Translations under genes and position numbers: made by a program | Assembly: GCA_937915785.1 (NCBI GenBank) | Contig: CALGGY010000122.1 | Span: 1 to 45,991, forward strand | Length of the DNA stretch: 45,991 nt | Direction: 5' to 3' | Source: an uncultured Bacteroidales bacterium | GTDB taxonomy: Bacteria > Bacteroidota > Bacteroidia > Bacteroidales > P3 | Part shown: positions 23,429 through 33,077 of the stretch, piece by piece | Layout of the letters: each line of letters begins with the position of its first letter | Position numbering within the stretch: the stretch's first letter is position 1 | The notes under the pieces: generated by a model | What the model was told of the DNA's origin: nothing | Database searches by the model: none | What the model saw: the letters and a program-made list of their open reading frames with translations, nothing else

Positions 23429-24655
23429 ATGAAAAAAATAACTGTAATAATGGCACTTGTGGGCTTGGCACTGACAGCCAGCGCACAGTTGAGGCTCGAC
23501 AACGCCAAAAACTATGCCAATCCCAAAAAGGGATATTACGACAAGGCAAAAATTGAGATCGACGCCGCCTGCGAAGAAGAAGGCACCAAGTCCAACCCCG
23601 AAGTGTGGGCATGGAAAGGTTATATCTACTGTCGCTTGGGTGAGAGCGAAAAGCCGAAGATAAAAAAAGTATGTCCCGAAAACTGGGCTGAGATTGCCTA
23701 CGAGGCCGCTCTGAAAAGCAAGGAGCTGAACACCGAAAAGGAAGCCGGAATCATAGAGCTGAACAACGCTGTGTTCAAAACCGTTGCCGGACGTTTTATT
23801 GATGAGGCATACAACGACTACGAGAATGCCGGTAAAAACAACGACACATCGCTGTACAGGGCATGCATCAACAAGGTGGACAAGGGTATTAAGATATACC
23901 AGAGCTCCGGCGCGCAAGACCCACAGATTAAAGAAAGTGTGAATTACGCACGCTACATTGGCGGTTCGGCAGCACGTGTGCTGGGCGACAACAAATCGGC
24001 CAAAATGTTCTACAAACCCCTTGTAAGAGCCGGCTACGACAAAGAGTACGTATATCAGTCGCTGGTGGCCATTTATCAGTACGAAAAAGATACCATCGAG
24101 GCAATGAAAGTGGCAAAAACTTTCACCGAAAAACACCCCAACGACTACAAGGCTTTCCTGCTTGGTGCAAGAGTAAGCGCATGGGCAGGCAATGTTGAAA
24201 GTGCCAAGACCTACGCCAAAGCAGCCATGGAAAAAGCCACAGAAATTACCGATGTGGCCGACAAATCGGCACTGATATGCAACATAGCCGACATCTACTC
24301 CGATATTCCCGACTACGAGACTGCACAAGCCGAATTTGCCCGCGCAATAGAGATAATGCCCAACAACCCAATGGCTTACAACGGACTGGGTCGTTTGCAC
24401 TACAACAAAGGCATCGACTTTGCAAAAGCAGCCGACCTTGTTCCTCCCGACAAACAGGACGAGTACGACCAAATGATGGCTAAAGCAACACAAGAATACG
24501 AGGAATCCATAAAAATGTACAAAAAATCGCTCGACATCAACGATAAAAGCGACTACGAAAAGCAACAGCGCTTTGTGGAAGCCCTGCGTAGCATAAAAAT
24601 GGTTTACGCCCGTGTAAACCGTCCGCTCGACGACCTTAAAGTTTACGAGCAGTAA
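23429..24655 (+). CDS. Exported TPR-repeat protein
   Basis: A 408-residue protein with a signal peptide (MKKITVIMALVGLALTASAQ) and several tetratricopeptide-like helical pairs. Examples are WAWKGYIYCRLGESEKPKI, AFLLGARVSAWAGNVESAK and MAYNGLGRLHYNKGIDFAKAA. It has no enzyme motif and presumably scaffolds a complex in the periplasm, as many Bacteroidota TPR proteins do. The ATG at 23429 is used; an in-frame GTG at 23402 would put METIKLIKK before the signal peptide. A strong terminator follows, so it forms its own transcript or ends one shared with gyrA. Confidence 0.8.
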   Translation: MKKITVIMALVGLALTASAQLRLDNAKNYANPKKGYYDKAKIEIDAACEEEGTKSNPEVWAWKGYIYCRLGESEKPKIKKVCPENWAEIAYEAALKSKELNTEKEAGIIELNNAVFKTVAGRFIDEAYNDYENAGKNNDTSLYRACINKVDKGIKIYQSSGAQDPQIKESVNYARYIGGSAARVLGDNKSAKMFYKPLVRAGYDKEYVYQSLVAIYQYEKDTIEAMKVAKTFTEKHPNDYKAFLLGARVSAWAGNVESAKTYAKAAMEKATEITDVADKSALICNIADIYSDIPDYETAQAEFARAIEIMPNNPMAYNGLGRLHYNKGIDFAKAADLVPPDKQDEYDQMMAKATQEYEESIKMYKKSLDINDKSDYEKQQRFVEALRSIKMVYARVNRPLDDLKVYEQ

Positions 24656-24681
24656 TAAAACCATAGTAAAAAAATGAATAG

Positions 24682-24712
24682 GGAGCGGTAGTAAGTGCCG
24701 CTCCTTTTTTTT
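24682..24712 (+). terminator. Intrinsic terminator after the TPR gene
   Basis: A GGAGCGG/CCGCTCC stem with a 9-nt loop is followed by eight T. Confidence 0.85.
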
Positions 24713-24729
24713 ATGTGAAAAAAAAAACG

Positions 24730-24737
24730 TATATTTG
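24730..24737 (+). promoter_or_regulatory. Promoter -7 element of the subtilase gene
   Basis: TATATTTG fits the consensus, 24 nt before the ATG at 24762. It rules out the longer reading from 24735, which would start inside the promoter. Confidence 0.6.
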
Positions 24738-24761
24738 CAATTCATTTTTAATAGCAGAAAA

Positions 24762-26927
24762 ATGAAAAAAATAACGATTATCACATTGTTACTGGCCGCC
24801 GCTTTTGGCATTGTGGCCCAAAATAAATGCGGACTGGAGACCAAACTGTTCCGTATGCACGTGGCAAAGGAAAAAGGTGTACAAGCCATCGAAAACAACA
24901 GCTTTGTAAAGAAATTCAATCCCGAAAAGATAGACGGGAAAATGTATGTTGGCGTTGTGGCCAAAGTGTCGGAAAGTTTTGAGCGAGAGGCGTTGGAGGT
25001 GTATGGCATAAAAATAGGCTCACGTGTGGGCAAGATTGTAACTTTCCGTGTGCCCGTGGATAAAATCGATGTTCTGGAGCACAATGCCGCCATACTGCAG
25101 TACAATGTGGCGCGTCCGGTGCGGCCGTTGCTCAACAACAGCCTTTTCGACACCCGCGTGGACAGTGTGCGGCAAGGCATCGACCTGCCACAAGGGTACA
25201 CCGGCAGAGACGTGCTGATAGGCATCACCGACTGGGGGTTCGACTACACCCACCCCAATTTCTACGACTCCACCCGCAGTCAGTACCGCATATACAAAGT
25301 GTGGGACCAGTTCAAACTTTCGGGACCAGCGCCCGCTGCCTTCGGCTATGGCACCGAGCTTACCAGCCAGCAGCTTTTGCTCGACGCACAATGCGACACT
25401 CCGGGAGTTTATTATTACTCCACTCATGGCTCGCATGTGGCAGGCATTGCCGGCGGCTCGGGTTGCCGCACCAAATACAAAGGCATAGCCCCCGATGCCA
25501 ATTTTATGTTTGTGTCGTTTAAACTCAACGAGGCAGGAGCCTTGGACGCTTTTGCTTGGCTCAAGGACAACGCAAGGGAGGCCGGCAAGCGTTTGGTGGT
25601 GAACATGAGCTGGGGAATGTATGCTTTCGGTGCCGCCGACGGCACCTCGCTTATGAGTCAGGCCATAAACTCGTACGCCGACAGCGGTGTGGTGTTTGTG
25701 TCGAGTGCCGGAAACAATGGCGACGTAAATTTTCATATCAGAAAAGTGTTCGACTCTATTACAGACACCTTGCGCACAATAGCCCAGTTCGACGGCGCCG
25801 GAGTGGGAGAGGGCATCTCGGTTTGGGGAAACGTGGGCGGACACTTCAAGCTGGGAATGGCGTTCAGCCAAGGCGACAGCGTTTTTGTGTCCACGCCATT
25901 CTACGAAAACAACCAAAATGTGTTTTACACCGACACTCTTATGGTGATAGGCTCCGACACAGTGCATTACAATGTGGCCATGGAGGCGTCGAACGTGTTC
26001 AGCGGCCGTCCGTATGCCTTTGTAAATGTCGACAAATGTCCATATAAACTGCATCTGTTTGTAACAGCCCGTCAGGGCGACACCGTTCACCTGTGGAATG
26101 TGTACAACAAAGAGGACCATGCCGGCAACACCGGTGTGGCTTTTGTTTCCGACGGCAGACCAGGATACCTGTCGGGCAACCGCATGTACGGACTTAGCGA
26201 GCCAACTGTTGCCGACAAGTGCATCACCGTGGCCGCTCACCACGCCGACTATATCCGCGCACGCGACACCCAATATTTCTGCGGCAACATAGCCTCGTTT
26301 TCGAGCTTCGGCCCCACGCTCACCAATGCCAACAAACCCGAAATTTCGGCACCGGGCTATGCCGTGGTGTCGTCGATAAGCTCCTACTCTTCTGGTACAT
26401 ACACAGCTACGGCATCCACTCTTTTCAGAGGGCGCAGCTACACTTTTTCGGCGTTGAGTGGCACTTCGATGTCGTCGCCCACAGTAACCGGGGTGGTGGC
26501 CCTGATGCTCGAGGCAAATCCCTATCTTACAGTAGATCAGATACGCAACATTATAATAAACACGGCCCGCAACGATGAGATGACCGGTGCTTTGGGCGAC
26601 AGTTGCAGCACTCGCTGGGGATATGGCAAGATAGACGCCATGTCCGCCGTGAAAAAAGCTTTGGAAACAGAGTCGCTGCCCTCGGCCTCAAGCACTGAAG
26701 GCAAGGTTGCACTATATCCCAATCCGGCAAAAAGCGAAGTGTTTGTCGATTGCCCCGTGAGCAATTCGGCTCAACTGTCGGTGTATGGCATGGACGGACG
26801 GCTAATTTTCAGGCGCGAGATGGCGGGAAGCAGAATCGACGTGTCGCAACTTGCCGCCGGACTGTACATAGTGCGGGTTAGTTCGAAAGATTTTTCTGGC
26901 ACAGCCAAATTAGTGATAGCACGATAA
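24762..26927 (+). CDS. S8 subtilisin-family protease with T9SS sorting domain
   Basis: A 721-residue secreted serine protease. After a signal peptide (1-19) and a pro-region (about 20-140) comes the subtilisin domain: Asp157 in IGITDWGFDYTHP, His222 in STHGSHVAGIAGGSG, the oxyanion Asn region in SSAGNNGD and Ser569 in SGTSMSSPTVTGVVALM. A long insert separates the His and Ser blocks, as in other Bacteroidota subtilases. Residues from about 645 (VALYPNPAKSEVFVD to GLYIVRVSS and a basic end) are a T9SS sorting domain, so it should reach the cell surface or medium. It likely degrades protein for nutrition. The next gene starts 13 nt downstream. Confidence 0.92.
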   Translation: MKKITIITLLLAAAFGIVAQNKCGLETKLFRMHVAKEKGVQAIENNSFVKKFNPEKIDGKMYVGVVAKVSESFEREALEVYGIKIGSRVGKIVTFRVPVDKIDVLEHNAAILQYNVARPVRPLLNNSLFDTRVDSVRQGIDLPQGYTGRDVLIGITDWGFDYTHPNFYDSTRSQYRIYKVWDQFKLSGPAPAAFGYGTELTSQQLLLDAQCDTPGVYYYSTHGSHVAGIAGGSGCRTKYKGIAPDANFMFVSFKLNEAGALDAFAWLKDNAREAGKRLVVNMSWGMYAFGAADGTSLMSQAINSYADSGVVFVSSAGNNGDVNFHIRKVFDSITDTLRTIAQFDGAGVGEGISVWGNVGGHFKLGMAFSQGDSVFVSTPFYENNQNVFYTDTLMVIGSDTVHYNVAMEASNVFSGRPYAFVNVDKCPYKLHLFVTARQGDTVHLWNVYNKEDHAGNTGVAFVSDGRPGYLSGNRMYGLSEPTVADKCITVAAHHADYIRARDTQYFCGNIASFSSFGPTLTNANKPEISAPGYAVVSSISSYSSGTYTATASTLFRGRSYTFSALSGTSMSSPTVTGVVALMLEANPYLTVDQIRNIIINTARNDEMTGALGDSCSTRWGYGKIDAMSAVKKALETESLPSASSTEGKVALYPNPAKSEVFVDCPVSNSAQLSVYGMDGRLIFRREMAGSRIDVSQLAAGLYIVRVSSKDFSGTAKLVIAR

Positions 26928-26940
26928 AATCGCCCAAGCG

Positions 26941-27927
26941 ATGCTGATAGACATTTTCAAAAAAAGCTACATTCATCAGACGCTCTTTATAGTGCTGGTT
27001 GCCAGTGCGTTGTGGGCCAAGTCTTTTATTTTCCCCGAAGGGGTGGCAGTAGCTACCGAGCCTTACTCCCTGTTGTACAGCTACATCGAGGGATTTGCAA
27101 AAATGTATCCTGTGGTGTCGGTTGTTGTGGCATTTCTGCTGGTGTTTGCACAAGGCATATATTTTAACCACATACTGGTGTCGAACTATCTGATACACAA
27201 AACCACCTTGTTCCCGATGTTTGTGTATATCATGCTGATGAGCATGGCCCCACAGAACCAGACATTCACTCCGCTGCTTTTTTCCAACATTTTTCTGCTG
27301 ATAGCCCTGCACAACATCATAAATTGCTACAATCAGGAGCATTCGTACGAAAAAGTTTTCAACGCCTCGTTTTGCATAGCGCTGGCATTTCTGTTCTATT
27401 TTCCGTCGATATACATGCTTGTGTTTGTGATAGCATCGTTTGTGGTGTATAAGCTGTACTATTGGCGCGAGTGGCTTGTGATGTTGCTTGGCTTTGTTGC
27501 GCCGTTTTTTTCGTTGTTTGCCTATTATTATGTTGTGGACAAGTTCGATACTGTGATGCGGCGGTTGAGCGACGAGGCGATGCGCGTGTCGCTGAACTAT
27601 GATTTCTCGAACACCGTGGGACTTATATGCGGTTCGGCAACAGCGTTGTTTGCCATTGTGTCGCTGGTGGCCATTTGGAGCAACCTGTCGGAAAAAGTGA
27701 TAATCTATCGCAAAAAAGCCACTGTGTTGCTGCTGCTTATGCTTGTGGGCATAGCCTTTTCGCTCTACGACATATTGTTGCCCGCCAACCAGCAGAACTA
27801 CGTTATGCCAATGTCGTTTATGTTGCCCACTTTTTTTCTGATGCTGAGAAATAATAAAAAGGTGTGCAACACTGTGTTTGTGGTGTTTCTGGCAGTGGTG
27901 TTTGCAAATGCGTATTTGCGTTTTTGA
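26941..27927 (+). CDS. Multi-pass membrane protein, DUF6427-like
   Basis: A 328-residue integral membrane protein with about eight to nine hydrophobic helices and short loops, for example LFIVLVASALWAKSFIF, VVSVVVAFLLVFAQG, IALAFLFYFPSIYMLVFVIA and VLLLLMLVGIAFSLY. It resembles a Bacteroidota-specific family I recall as DUF6427, with an N-terminal MLIDIFKKS-type start; no function is known for it. The start lies 13 nt after the subtilase stop, so the two genes form an operon. Codon third positions are richer in G and T than in neighbouring genes, in line with its hydrophobic content. Confidence 0.65.
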   Translation: MLIDIFKKSYIHQTLFIVLVASALWAKSFIFPEGVAVATEPYSLLYSYIEGFAKMYPVVSVVVAFLLVFAQGIYFNHILVSNYLIHKTTLFPMFVYIMLMSMAPQNQTFTPLLFSNIFLLIALHNIINCYNQEHSYEKVFNASFCIALAFLFYFPSIYMLVFVIASFVVYKLYYWREWLVMLLGFVAPFFSLFAYYYVVDKFDTVMRRLSDEAMRVSLNYDFSNTVGLICGSATALFAIVSLVAIWSNLSEKVIIYRKKATVLLLLMLVGIAFSLYDILLPANQQNYVMPMSFMLPTFFLMLRNNKKVCNTVFVVFLAVVFANAYLRF

Positions 27928-27946
27928 AAATAAAAGTGTATATTTG
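27915..27946 (+). promoter_or_regulatory. Promoter of the rnhB-dapA-argS run
   Basis: TTTG (27915-27918, in the end of the upstream gene), a 20-nt spacer and TATATTTG (27939-27946). It lies 61 nt before the rnhB ATG. No other convincing promoter was found before 33 kb, so it may serve the whole run. Confidence 0.7.
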
Positions 27947-28007
27947 CAGTTTGGCTAATCGTGATGATGAGTTTTGCAAATAATTGATTACAAGTATTTT
28001 AGAGAAA

Positions 28008-28604
28008 ATGTTGTTAAGTCATTATACCGAAGGCAAGATTGAAGCCGGATGCGACGAAGCCGGGCGGGGCTGTTTGGCCGGGCCAGTTTTTGCCGCGGCC
28101 GTGGTTATGCCATGCAATTACGCCAACGAGCTTATCAACGATTCCAAGCAGCTAAACGCCAAACAGCGGCAGCAGCTGCGAGCCCAGATAGAGAACGACG
28201 CACTTGCCTGGGCGGTGTGCAGCATCGACAACAAAGGCATCGACGACATGAACATACTGTGGGCCTCTATCCACGCAATGAACATGGCCGTGGCGCAGCT
28301 CAAAGTGCGTCCGCAGTTCCTGCTTATCGACGGCAACCGTTTCCGCAACGAAACGGGCATAGACTACACTTGCGTGGTGAAAGGCGATGCCAAATACATG
28401 TCTATTGCAGCCGCCTCCATTTTGGCAAAAACCCATCGCGACGAGTATATGGAAAAGCTTCACCTGCAATATCCCAACTACCATTGGGACAAGAACAAAG
28501 GCTATCCCACCAAGGCTCACTACGAGGCCATAGCCAAATACGGCCCAACGCCTTTTCACCGCAAATCGTTCAACTTGGACAAACAGCTGAGCCTCGACCT
28601 CTGA
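28008..28604 (+). CDS. rnhB: Ribonuclease HII
   Basis: A 198-residue RNase HII that cuts RNA in RNA-DNA hybrids and removes single ribonucleotides from DNA. GCDEAGRGCLAGPVFAAAV supplies the first Asp-Glu pair. LINDSKQL, LLIDGNRF with the next Asp, and SILAKTHRDEYM with the last Asp complete the metal-binding set. The ATG at 28008 is used because the domain starts shortly after; MITSILEK from an upstream in-frame start at 27984 adds nothing conserved. It opens a dense gene run, followed 21 nt later by a DUF6913-like gene. Confidence 0.93.
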   Translation: MLLSHYTEGKIEAGCDEAGRGCLAGPVFAAAVVMPCNYANELINDSKQLNAKQRQQLRAQIENDALAWAVCSIDNKGIDDMNILWASIHAMNMAVAQLKVRPQFLLIDGNRFRNETGIDYTCVVKGDAKYMSIAAASILAKTHRDEYMEKLHLQYPNYHWDKNKGYPTKAHYEAIAKYGPTPFHRKSFNLDKQLSLDL

Positions 28605-28625
28605 ATACGAACAAAAGTCATTGCT

Positions 28626-29171
28626 ATGTTTAACACAATCAAAAAAATACGACAAAAAAGACTGCTCCAGCAGCAACTGAAATATACGCGTGTCCGCCAG
28701 ATGCACAACTTGCAGACAGCCAAACGCATTGCCATGATTTTTGATGTGGGCGACGAACAGTCGTGGAAAATTATCAACAAATTTGCGACCGAACTTAGCA
28801 AACGTGGCAAAGAGATGGTACTGCTTGGACGCAAACTCCAAAAAGAACTCGACTTCGTTATTACCAACACCTCGGTGATACTCTGCAATTTGGAGGACGT
28901 GGACTTTTGGGGAGTGCCCAAAAACTATCCGGTGGGCAATTTTTTCAACCAGCATTTCGACATGTTGATAGACACAATCCAAGAACCCGACTTTTTTTCG
29001 CAATATGTGTCGCTGAAGACCATGGCCGACTACAAAATATCTCGCGACAAGGCCGACAACGAAAAATATTTTGACCTGCTTATCCGTATGGATGACAGCA
29101 CCGACGATGTCAAGGCATTCCTGAAACAGGTGCTTTATTATCTGAATCTGATAACTTTCGAAAAGAAATAG
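28626..29171 (+). CDS. DUF6913-like protein, unknown function
   Basis: A 181-residue soluble protein with a very basic first helix (KKIRQKRLLQQQLKYTRVR), then a beta-alpha pattern: IAMIFDVGDEQSWKIINKF, KEMVLLGRKLQKEL, FNQHFDMLIDTIQEPDF and YFDLLIRMDDSTDDVKAFLKQVLYYL. This fits a small Bacteroidota family that I recall as DUF6913, often found beside dapA. The function is unknown. It lies 5 nt before dapA and is surely cotranscribed with it. Confidence 0.65.
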   Translation: MFNTIKKIRQKRLLQQQLKYTRVRQMHNLQTAKRIAMIFDVGDEQSWKIINKFATELSKRGKEMVLLGRKLQKELDFVITNTSVILCNLEDVDFWGVPKNYPVGNFFNQHFDMLIDTIQEPDFFSQYVSLKTMADYKISRDKADNEKYFDLLIRMDDSTDDVKAFLKQVLYYLNLITFEKK

Positions 29172-29176
29172 CAAAA

Positions 29177-30064
29177 ATGAAAAATCAATTTTCGGGCACG
29201 GGGGTAGCCCTGATCACCCCTTTTCGCAAGCAAGGAACTATAGATTTTGGTACTCTTGAAAAGCTGATAGACAATATAATAGAGAACAATGTGGATTATA
29301 TAGTGATGCTTGGCACCACCAGCGAGGTGGCCACGCTTACCGTCAAGGAACGGTTTGCCCTTTCCGAAAACATACTTGAAATGATAAACGGACGGGTGCC
29401 CGTTGTTATTGGCATTGGGGGCAACGACACCACCGCTATTGCCGACACCATACAGCATACCGATTTCAACGGCATAAGCGGATTGCTCTCCGTGGCACCC
29501 TACTACAACAAACCGCAGCAGCGCGGACTTTACATGCACTACAAACGCATAGCAGAAGTGTCGCCAGTGCCGGTGATAATGTACAATGTGCCGGGACGTA
29601 CGGGATGCAACATTGTTGCCGAAACCACCCTGCAGCTGGCCGAAGAATGTCCCAACATTGTGGCGGTGAAAGAGGCTTCGGGCAATATGGCCCAGATAAT
29701 GAACATACTGAACAACAGACCCGACGGTTTTGCCCTGCTTTCGGGCGATGACGCCCTTACACTGCCCATGATGTCGCTCGGCGCCAACGGCGTTATCTCC
29801 GTGGTGGCCAACGCTTTCCCCAAACAGATGTCGCAGATGGTGAACTATTGCCTGAAAAGCGATTTCAAAAAAGCACTGCCACTGCACCGCAAGCTGCTGC
29901 CTGTTGCCAACGCACTTTTCGAAGAGGGTAACCCCAGCGGAGTGAAAGCCGCTCTCGAAATACAAGGCGTTATCGACTCCAGCACGGTGCGCCTGCCTTT
30001 GGTTAAAGTGTCGAAAACACTGTGCAACAAACTGTCGCAACTAATTGCCAATATCGATGCCTGA
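29177..30064 (+). CDS. dapA: 4-hydroxy-tetrahydrodipicolinate synthase
   Basis: A 295-residue class I aldolase that condenses pyruvate and aspartate semialdehyde, the first committed step to lysine and meso-diaminopimelate. GTTSEVATLTVKER carries the Thr pair, APYYNKPQQRGLYMHY the Tyr of the neighbouring subunit, MYNVPGRTG Tyr136, and IVAVKEASG the Schiff-base Lys165. The length is normal. It overlaps the next gene by 8 nt. The nearby cell-wall genes murF and mltG are in other transcripts. Confidence 0.92.
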   Translation: MKNQFSGTGVALITPFRKQGTIDFGTLEKLIDNIIENNVDYIVMLGTTSEVATLTVKERFALSENILEMINGRVPVVIGIGGNDTTAIADTIQHTDFNGISGLLSVAPYYNKPQQRGLYMHYKRIAEVSPVPVIMYNVPGRTGCNIVAETTLQLAEECPNIVAVKEASGNMAQIMNILNNRPDGFALLSGDDALTLPMMSLGANGVISVVANAFPKQMSQMVNYCLKSDFKKALPLHRKLLPVANALFEEGNPSGVKAALEIQGVIDSSTVRLPLVKVSKTLCNKLSQLIANIDA

Positions 30065-30467
30065 CCCCAACGAACTGCTTGAATTGGCCAACCAACGTTT
30101 CGGCAACGACCTGTACGCCACACAAACCACTGGCATAGAGATAGTTGCCGCCGATGAGCATTACGCCAAGTGCAAACTTGAGGTTGACGGCAGACACCGT
30201 AACGCCATGGGCGCTGTGATGGGCGGTGCCGTATATACCCTTGCCGACTTTGCCTTTGCCGTTGCAGCCAATATGGACACACTGAACACCGTTTCGCTGA
30301 CAAGCAATGTGTCCTTTGTGGCGCAACCCAAGAGCAACACTCTTTTTGCCGAAGCCAAGCCCGTGAAGGAGGGCAAAACAACTTGCCACTATCAGATTGC
30401 CGTAACCGACAGTTTGGGCAACACGGTGGCAAGCGTAGCTACTTCGGGCCTGAAAATAAAAAAATAA
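30057..30467 (+). CDS. PaaI-type hotdog-fold thioesterase
   Basis: A 136-residue single-domain hotdog protein. NAMGAVMGGAVYTLADFAFAVAAN is the family signature, with the Gly-Gly turn and Asp; VSLTSNVSFVAQPKSNTLFAEA and CHYQIAVTDSLGNTVAS supply the remaining strands. It probably hydrolyses small acyl-CoA or aryl-CoA esters in the cytoplasm. The ATG at 30057 is used; it overlaps the end of dapA by 8 nt (coupling). A TTG at 30045 is in frame but less likely. Confidence 0.85.
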   Translation: MPDPNELLELANQRFGNDLYATQTTGIEIVAADEHYAKCKLEVDGRHRNAMGAVMGGAVYTLADFAFAVAANMDTLNTVSLTSNVSFVAQPKSNTLFAEAKPVKEGKTTCHYQIAVTDSLGNTVASVATSGLKIKK

Positions 30468-30541
30468 GGTTTTAACCCCAAAGAAAACGCCAGAATAGTT
30501 TAAGTTGTTGAAAATTAAAGATTTATAAACTATAGATACCG

Positions 30542-32344
30542 ATGAGAATAGAAGAAATACTGCAAAACTCGATAGCTAATGTGCTAAAACAGCTGTATAA
30601 TATTGATACAGAGAAAGAAACAATAACTCTACAGAAAACAAAGAAAGAGTTTTCTGGCGACCTTACGCTTGTTGTTTTCCCCTACGTGAAAGCTGCCCGC
30701 AAATCGCCAGAGGCCGTGGCAAACGAAATAGGGGAGACTGTGGCCGCCCAATGCACAGTGGTGTCGGGCTACAACGTAATAAAAGGATTCCTCAATTTTG
30801 AGACCGATACTAAATATTGGATAGACTTTGTTTTGCAAAATGCTGATGTGGAACATTTTGGCTTCAAATCGGCCCCTCAGGGACAGGCACCCATTGTGGT
30901 GGAATACTCGTCGCCGAACACCAACAAGCCGCTGCACCTCGGACACATACGCAACAACCTTTTGGGATGGTCGGTGTCGGAACTGCTGAAAGCCGCCGGC
31001 AACAACGTTAAAAAAGTGAACCTTGTAAACGACCGCGGCATACACATCTGCAAGTCGATGCTGGCATGGCTGAAATACGGCAACGGCGAAACTCCCGAAT
31101 CGTCGGGCATCAAAGGCGACCACCTTGTGGGAAAATACTACGTGCTTTTCGACCAGCACTACAAAGCCCAAATAAAGGACCTTGTGGAGCAGGGCATGAG
31201 CGAGGACGATGCCGCCAAGCAGGCTCCGCTGATGCTCGAAGCTCAGGAAATGCTGCGCCGCTGGGAGGCCAAAGACCCCGAAGTGTATGCCCTGTGGGAA
31301 AAGATGAACAGCTGGGTTTACGCCGGCTTCGACGTTACCTACAAACGGTTGGGTATAGATTTCGACAAGGTTTATTACGAATCGCAGACCTATATGCTTG
31401 GAAAAGAAACCGTTATCAAAGGTCTTGCCGACGGGGTGCTTTTCCGCAAGGACGACGGCTCCGTGTGGGCCGACCTCACCGCCGACGGGCTCGACCAGAA
31501 ACTGCTTCTCCGCAAGGACGGCACCTCGGTGTATATGACCCAAGACCTTGGCACAGCCCAGCTGCGGCAGAAGGATTTCAATGCCGACAAACTGATGTAT
31601 GTTGTTGGCAACGAGCAGGATTACCATTTTACCGTTTTGAAACTGATACTTGAAAAACTTGGTTTTGAGTGGGGCAAAAAGATATATCATCTTTCGTACG
31701 GAATGGTGGAGTTGCCCAACGGCAAGATGAAATCGCGCGAAGGCACCGTGGTAGATGCCGACGACCTTATTGACGAAATGGTGGCCACAGCCGAGGCTAC
31801 AAGCAAGGAGAAAGGCCGCAGCGACGATGGCACCAACCCGCAGGAACTGGCACACCTGTACTATATCCTTGCCATGGGCGCCCTCAAATATTTCATCCTG
31901 AAGGTGGACCCGCAGAAAAACATGCTGTTCAACCCTGCCGAATCTATCGATTTCAACGGCAACACGGGACCCTTCATACAATACACCCACGCCCGCATAC
32001 GCTCCATTATCCGCAAATCGCGGGAGCAACTGCATGTGGACTTCTCGCAAGCCCCCGACACATCGGCCATTACCCTCACCGACAAGGAACGCGACATTGT
32101 GCGACTGCTCCACGACGCACCTTCGATTATAGAACAGGCCGCACATAACTACAGCCCGGCAATGGTTGCCAACTACGTGTACGATTTGGCAAAGAGTTTC
32201 AACAGTTTTTATCAAGACACCCCGATTTTGCGCGAGGAAAATGCCAACCTGCTGAAATTTAGGCTGCAGCTATGCGTTTTTGTTTCCAAGGTGATAAAAA
32301 ACATGATGGGAATACTTGGCATCGAGGTGCCGGAAAAAATGTGA
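30542..32344 (+). CDS. argS: Arginyl-tRNA synthetase
   Basis: A 600-residue class I aminoacyl-tRNA synthetase charging tRNA-Arg. Residues 1-110 form the Arg-specific N-terminal domain. VEYSSPNTNKPLHLGHIRNN contains the HIGH-type motif (HLGH). The KMSK-type region is degenerate, NGKMKSREGTVV, as is usual in one class of ArgRS. The C-terminal DALR-type anticodon domain ends in RLQLCVFVSKVIKNMMGILGIEVPEKM-like sequence. The length is normal. It stands 74 nt after the thioesterase and 4 nt before the acyl-ACP thioesterase gene. Confidence 0.94.
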   Translation: MRIEEILQNSIANVLKQLYNIDTEKETITLQKTKKEFSGDLTLVVFPYVKAARKSPEAVANEIGETVAAQCTVVSGYNVIKGFLNFETDTKYWIDFVLQNADVEHFGFKSAPQGQAPIVVEYSSPNTNKPLHLGHIRNNLLGWSVSELLKAAGNNVKKVNLVNDRGIHICKSMLAWLKYGNGETPESSGIKGDHLVGKYYVLFDQHYKAQIKDLVEQGMSEDDAAKQAPLMLEAQEMLRRWEAKDPEVYALWEKMNSWVYAGFDVTYKRLGIDFDKVYYESQTYMLGKETVIKGLADGVLFRKDDGSVWADLTADGLDQKLLLRKDGTSVYMTQDLGTAQLRQKDFNADKLMYVVGNEQDYHFTVLKLILEKLGFEWGKKIYHLSYGMVELPNGKMKSREGTVVDADDLIDEMVATAEATSKEKGRSDDGTNPQELAHLYYILAMGALKYFILKVDPQKNMLFNPAESIDFNGNTGPFIQYTHARIRSIIRKSREQLHVDFSQAPDTSAITLTDKERDIVRLLHDAPSIIEQAAHNYSPAMVANYVYDLAKSFNSFYQDTPILREENANLLKFRLQLCVFVSKVIKNMMGILGIEVPEKM

Positions 32345-32348
32345 TGAC

Positions 32349-33068
32349 ATGGTTTGGGAAGAACAATTTAAAATACACTCGCAATACACGGGCAGCAATT
32401 GCCGCATGACGCTGCCGTCGATGGCGCAACTCTTTCAGGATTCCGCCGAGGCACACACCAACCACGTAAGCTCCGGCTACTACGAAATGCTCGAAGAGGG
32501 CACCGCATGGGTGCTTAGCCGCATCTGCTACGAAATTGTGCAATACCCCATGCTTTATCAGGACTGCACGGTACGCACATGGTCGCGCGGCGCCGAGGGC
32601 GTTTTCGCATTGCGTGATTTTGAGTTTTACAATACTGAAAATCAGCTACTTGTGCGAGGCTCGTCGCGATGGGTGGTGATAGACATCAACAGCCGGCGTT
32701 TGATGCGCATGGGCGACAGGTTTATGCATGGTTTTGAGTCGGTGCCACGAAAGGCAATTGATTATGACCTTGGCAAAATGACAATGCCCGACAACTTGCA
32801 GAGAGTGAACGAGTTGCGGGTGCCATTCTCCGCCATCGACAAAGCCAAGCATGTGAACAACTCCGTATATCTGCGCTGGGTGGCCGACAATCTTGAGCTC
32901 CAAGACCTTGAAAAAAACGTTAAATTTATCGAAATCAACTACATACACGAAACCCAGATGGGCGAACTGATAACCATAAACCGCCATAAGTATGGCGACA
33001 CCTACCATTTTTCGATAAACAACAGCAAAGGCGTAGGTTTTCTGTGTCGCCTGCAAATGGCAGAATAA
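32349..33068 (+). CDS. Acyl-ACP thioesterase
   Basis: A 239-residue FatA/FatB-type double-hotdog thioesterase that releases fatty acids from acyl carrier protein. The first hotdog has MAQLFQDSAEAHTNH and WVLSRICYEI. The second has AIDKAKHVNNSVYLRWVAD, with the N-x-H-like catalytic arrangement typical of the family (HVNN), and later INYIHETQMGE. The length fits the short bacterial type. The ATG at 32349 follows the argS stop by 4 nt; reading from 32316 would overlap argS. Confidence 0.85.
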   Translation: MVWEEQFKIHSQYTGSNCRMTLPSMAQLFQDSAEAHTNHVSSGYYEMLEEGTAWVLSRICYEIVQYPMLYQDCTVRTWSRGAEGVFALRDFEFYNTENQLLVRGSSRWVVIDINSRRLMRMGDRFMHGFESVPRKAIDYDLGKMTMPDNLQRVNELRVPFSAIDKAKHVNNSVYLRWVADNLELQDLEKNVKFIEINYIHETQMGELITINRHKYGDTYHFSINNSKGVGFLCRLQMAE

Positions 33069-33077
33069 CAAATATTT

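Noticed and set aside
30629..32215. A 528-codon open frame antisense to argS, and similar long antisense frames at 39757-41160, 25020-26273, 22327-23316 and 42246-43421
   Set aside because: They lie wholly opposite genes with clear family motifs, have no recognisable domain or promoter, and arise from the codon bias (few stops on the complementary strand).
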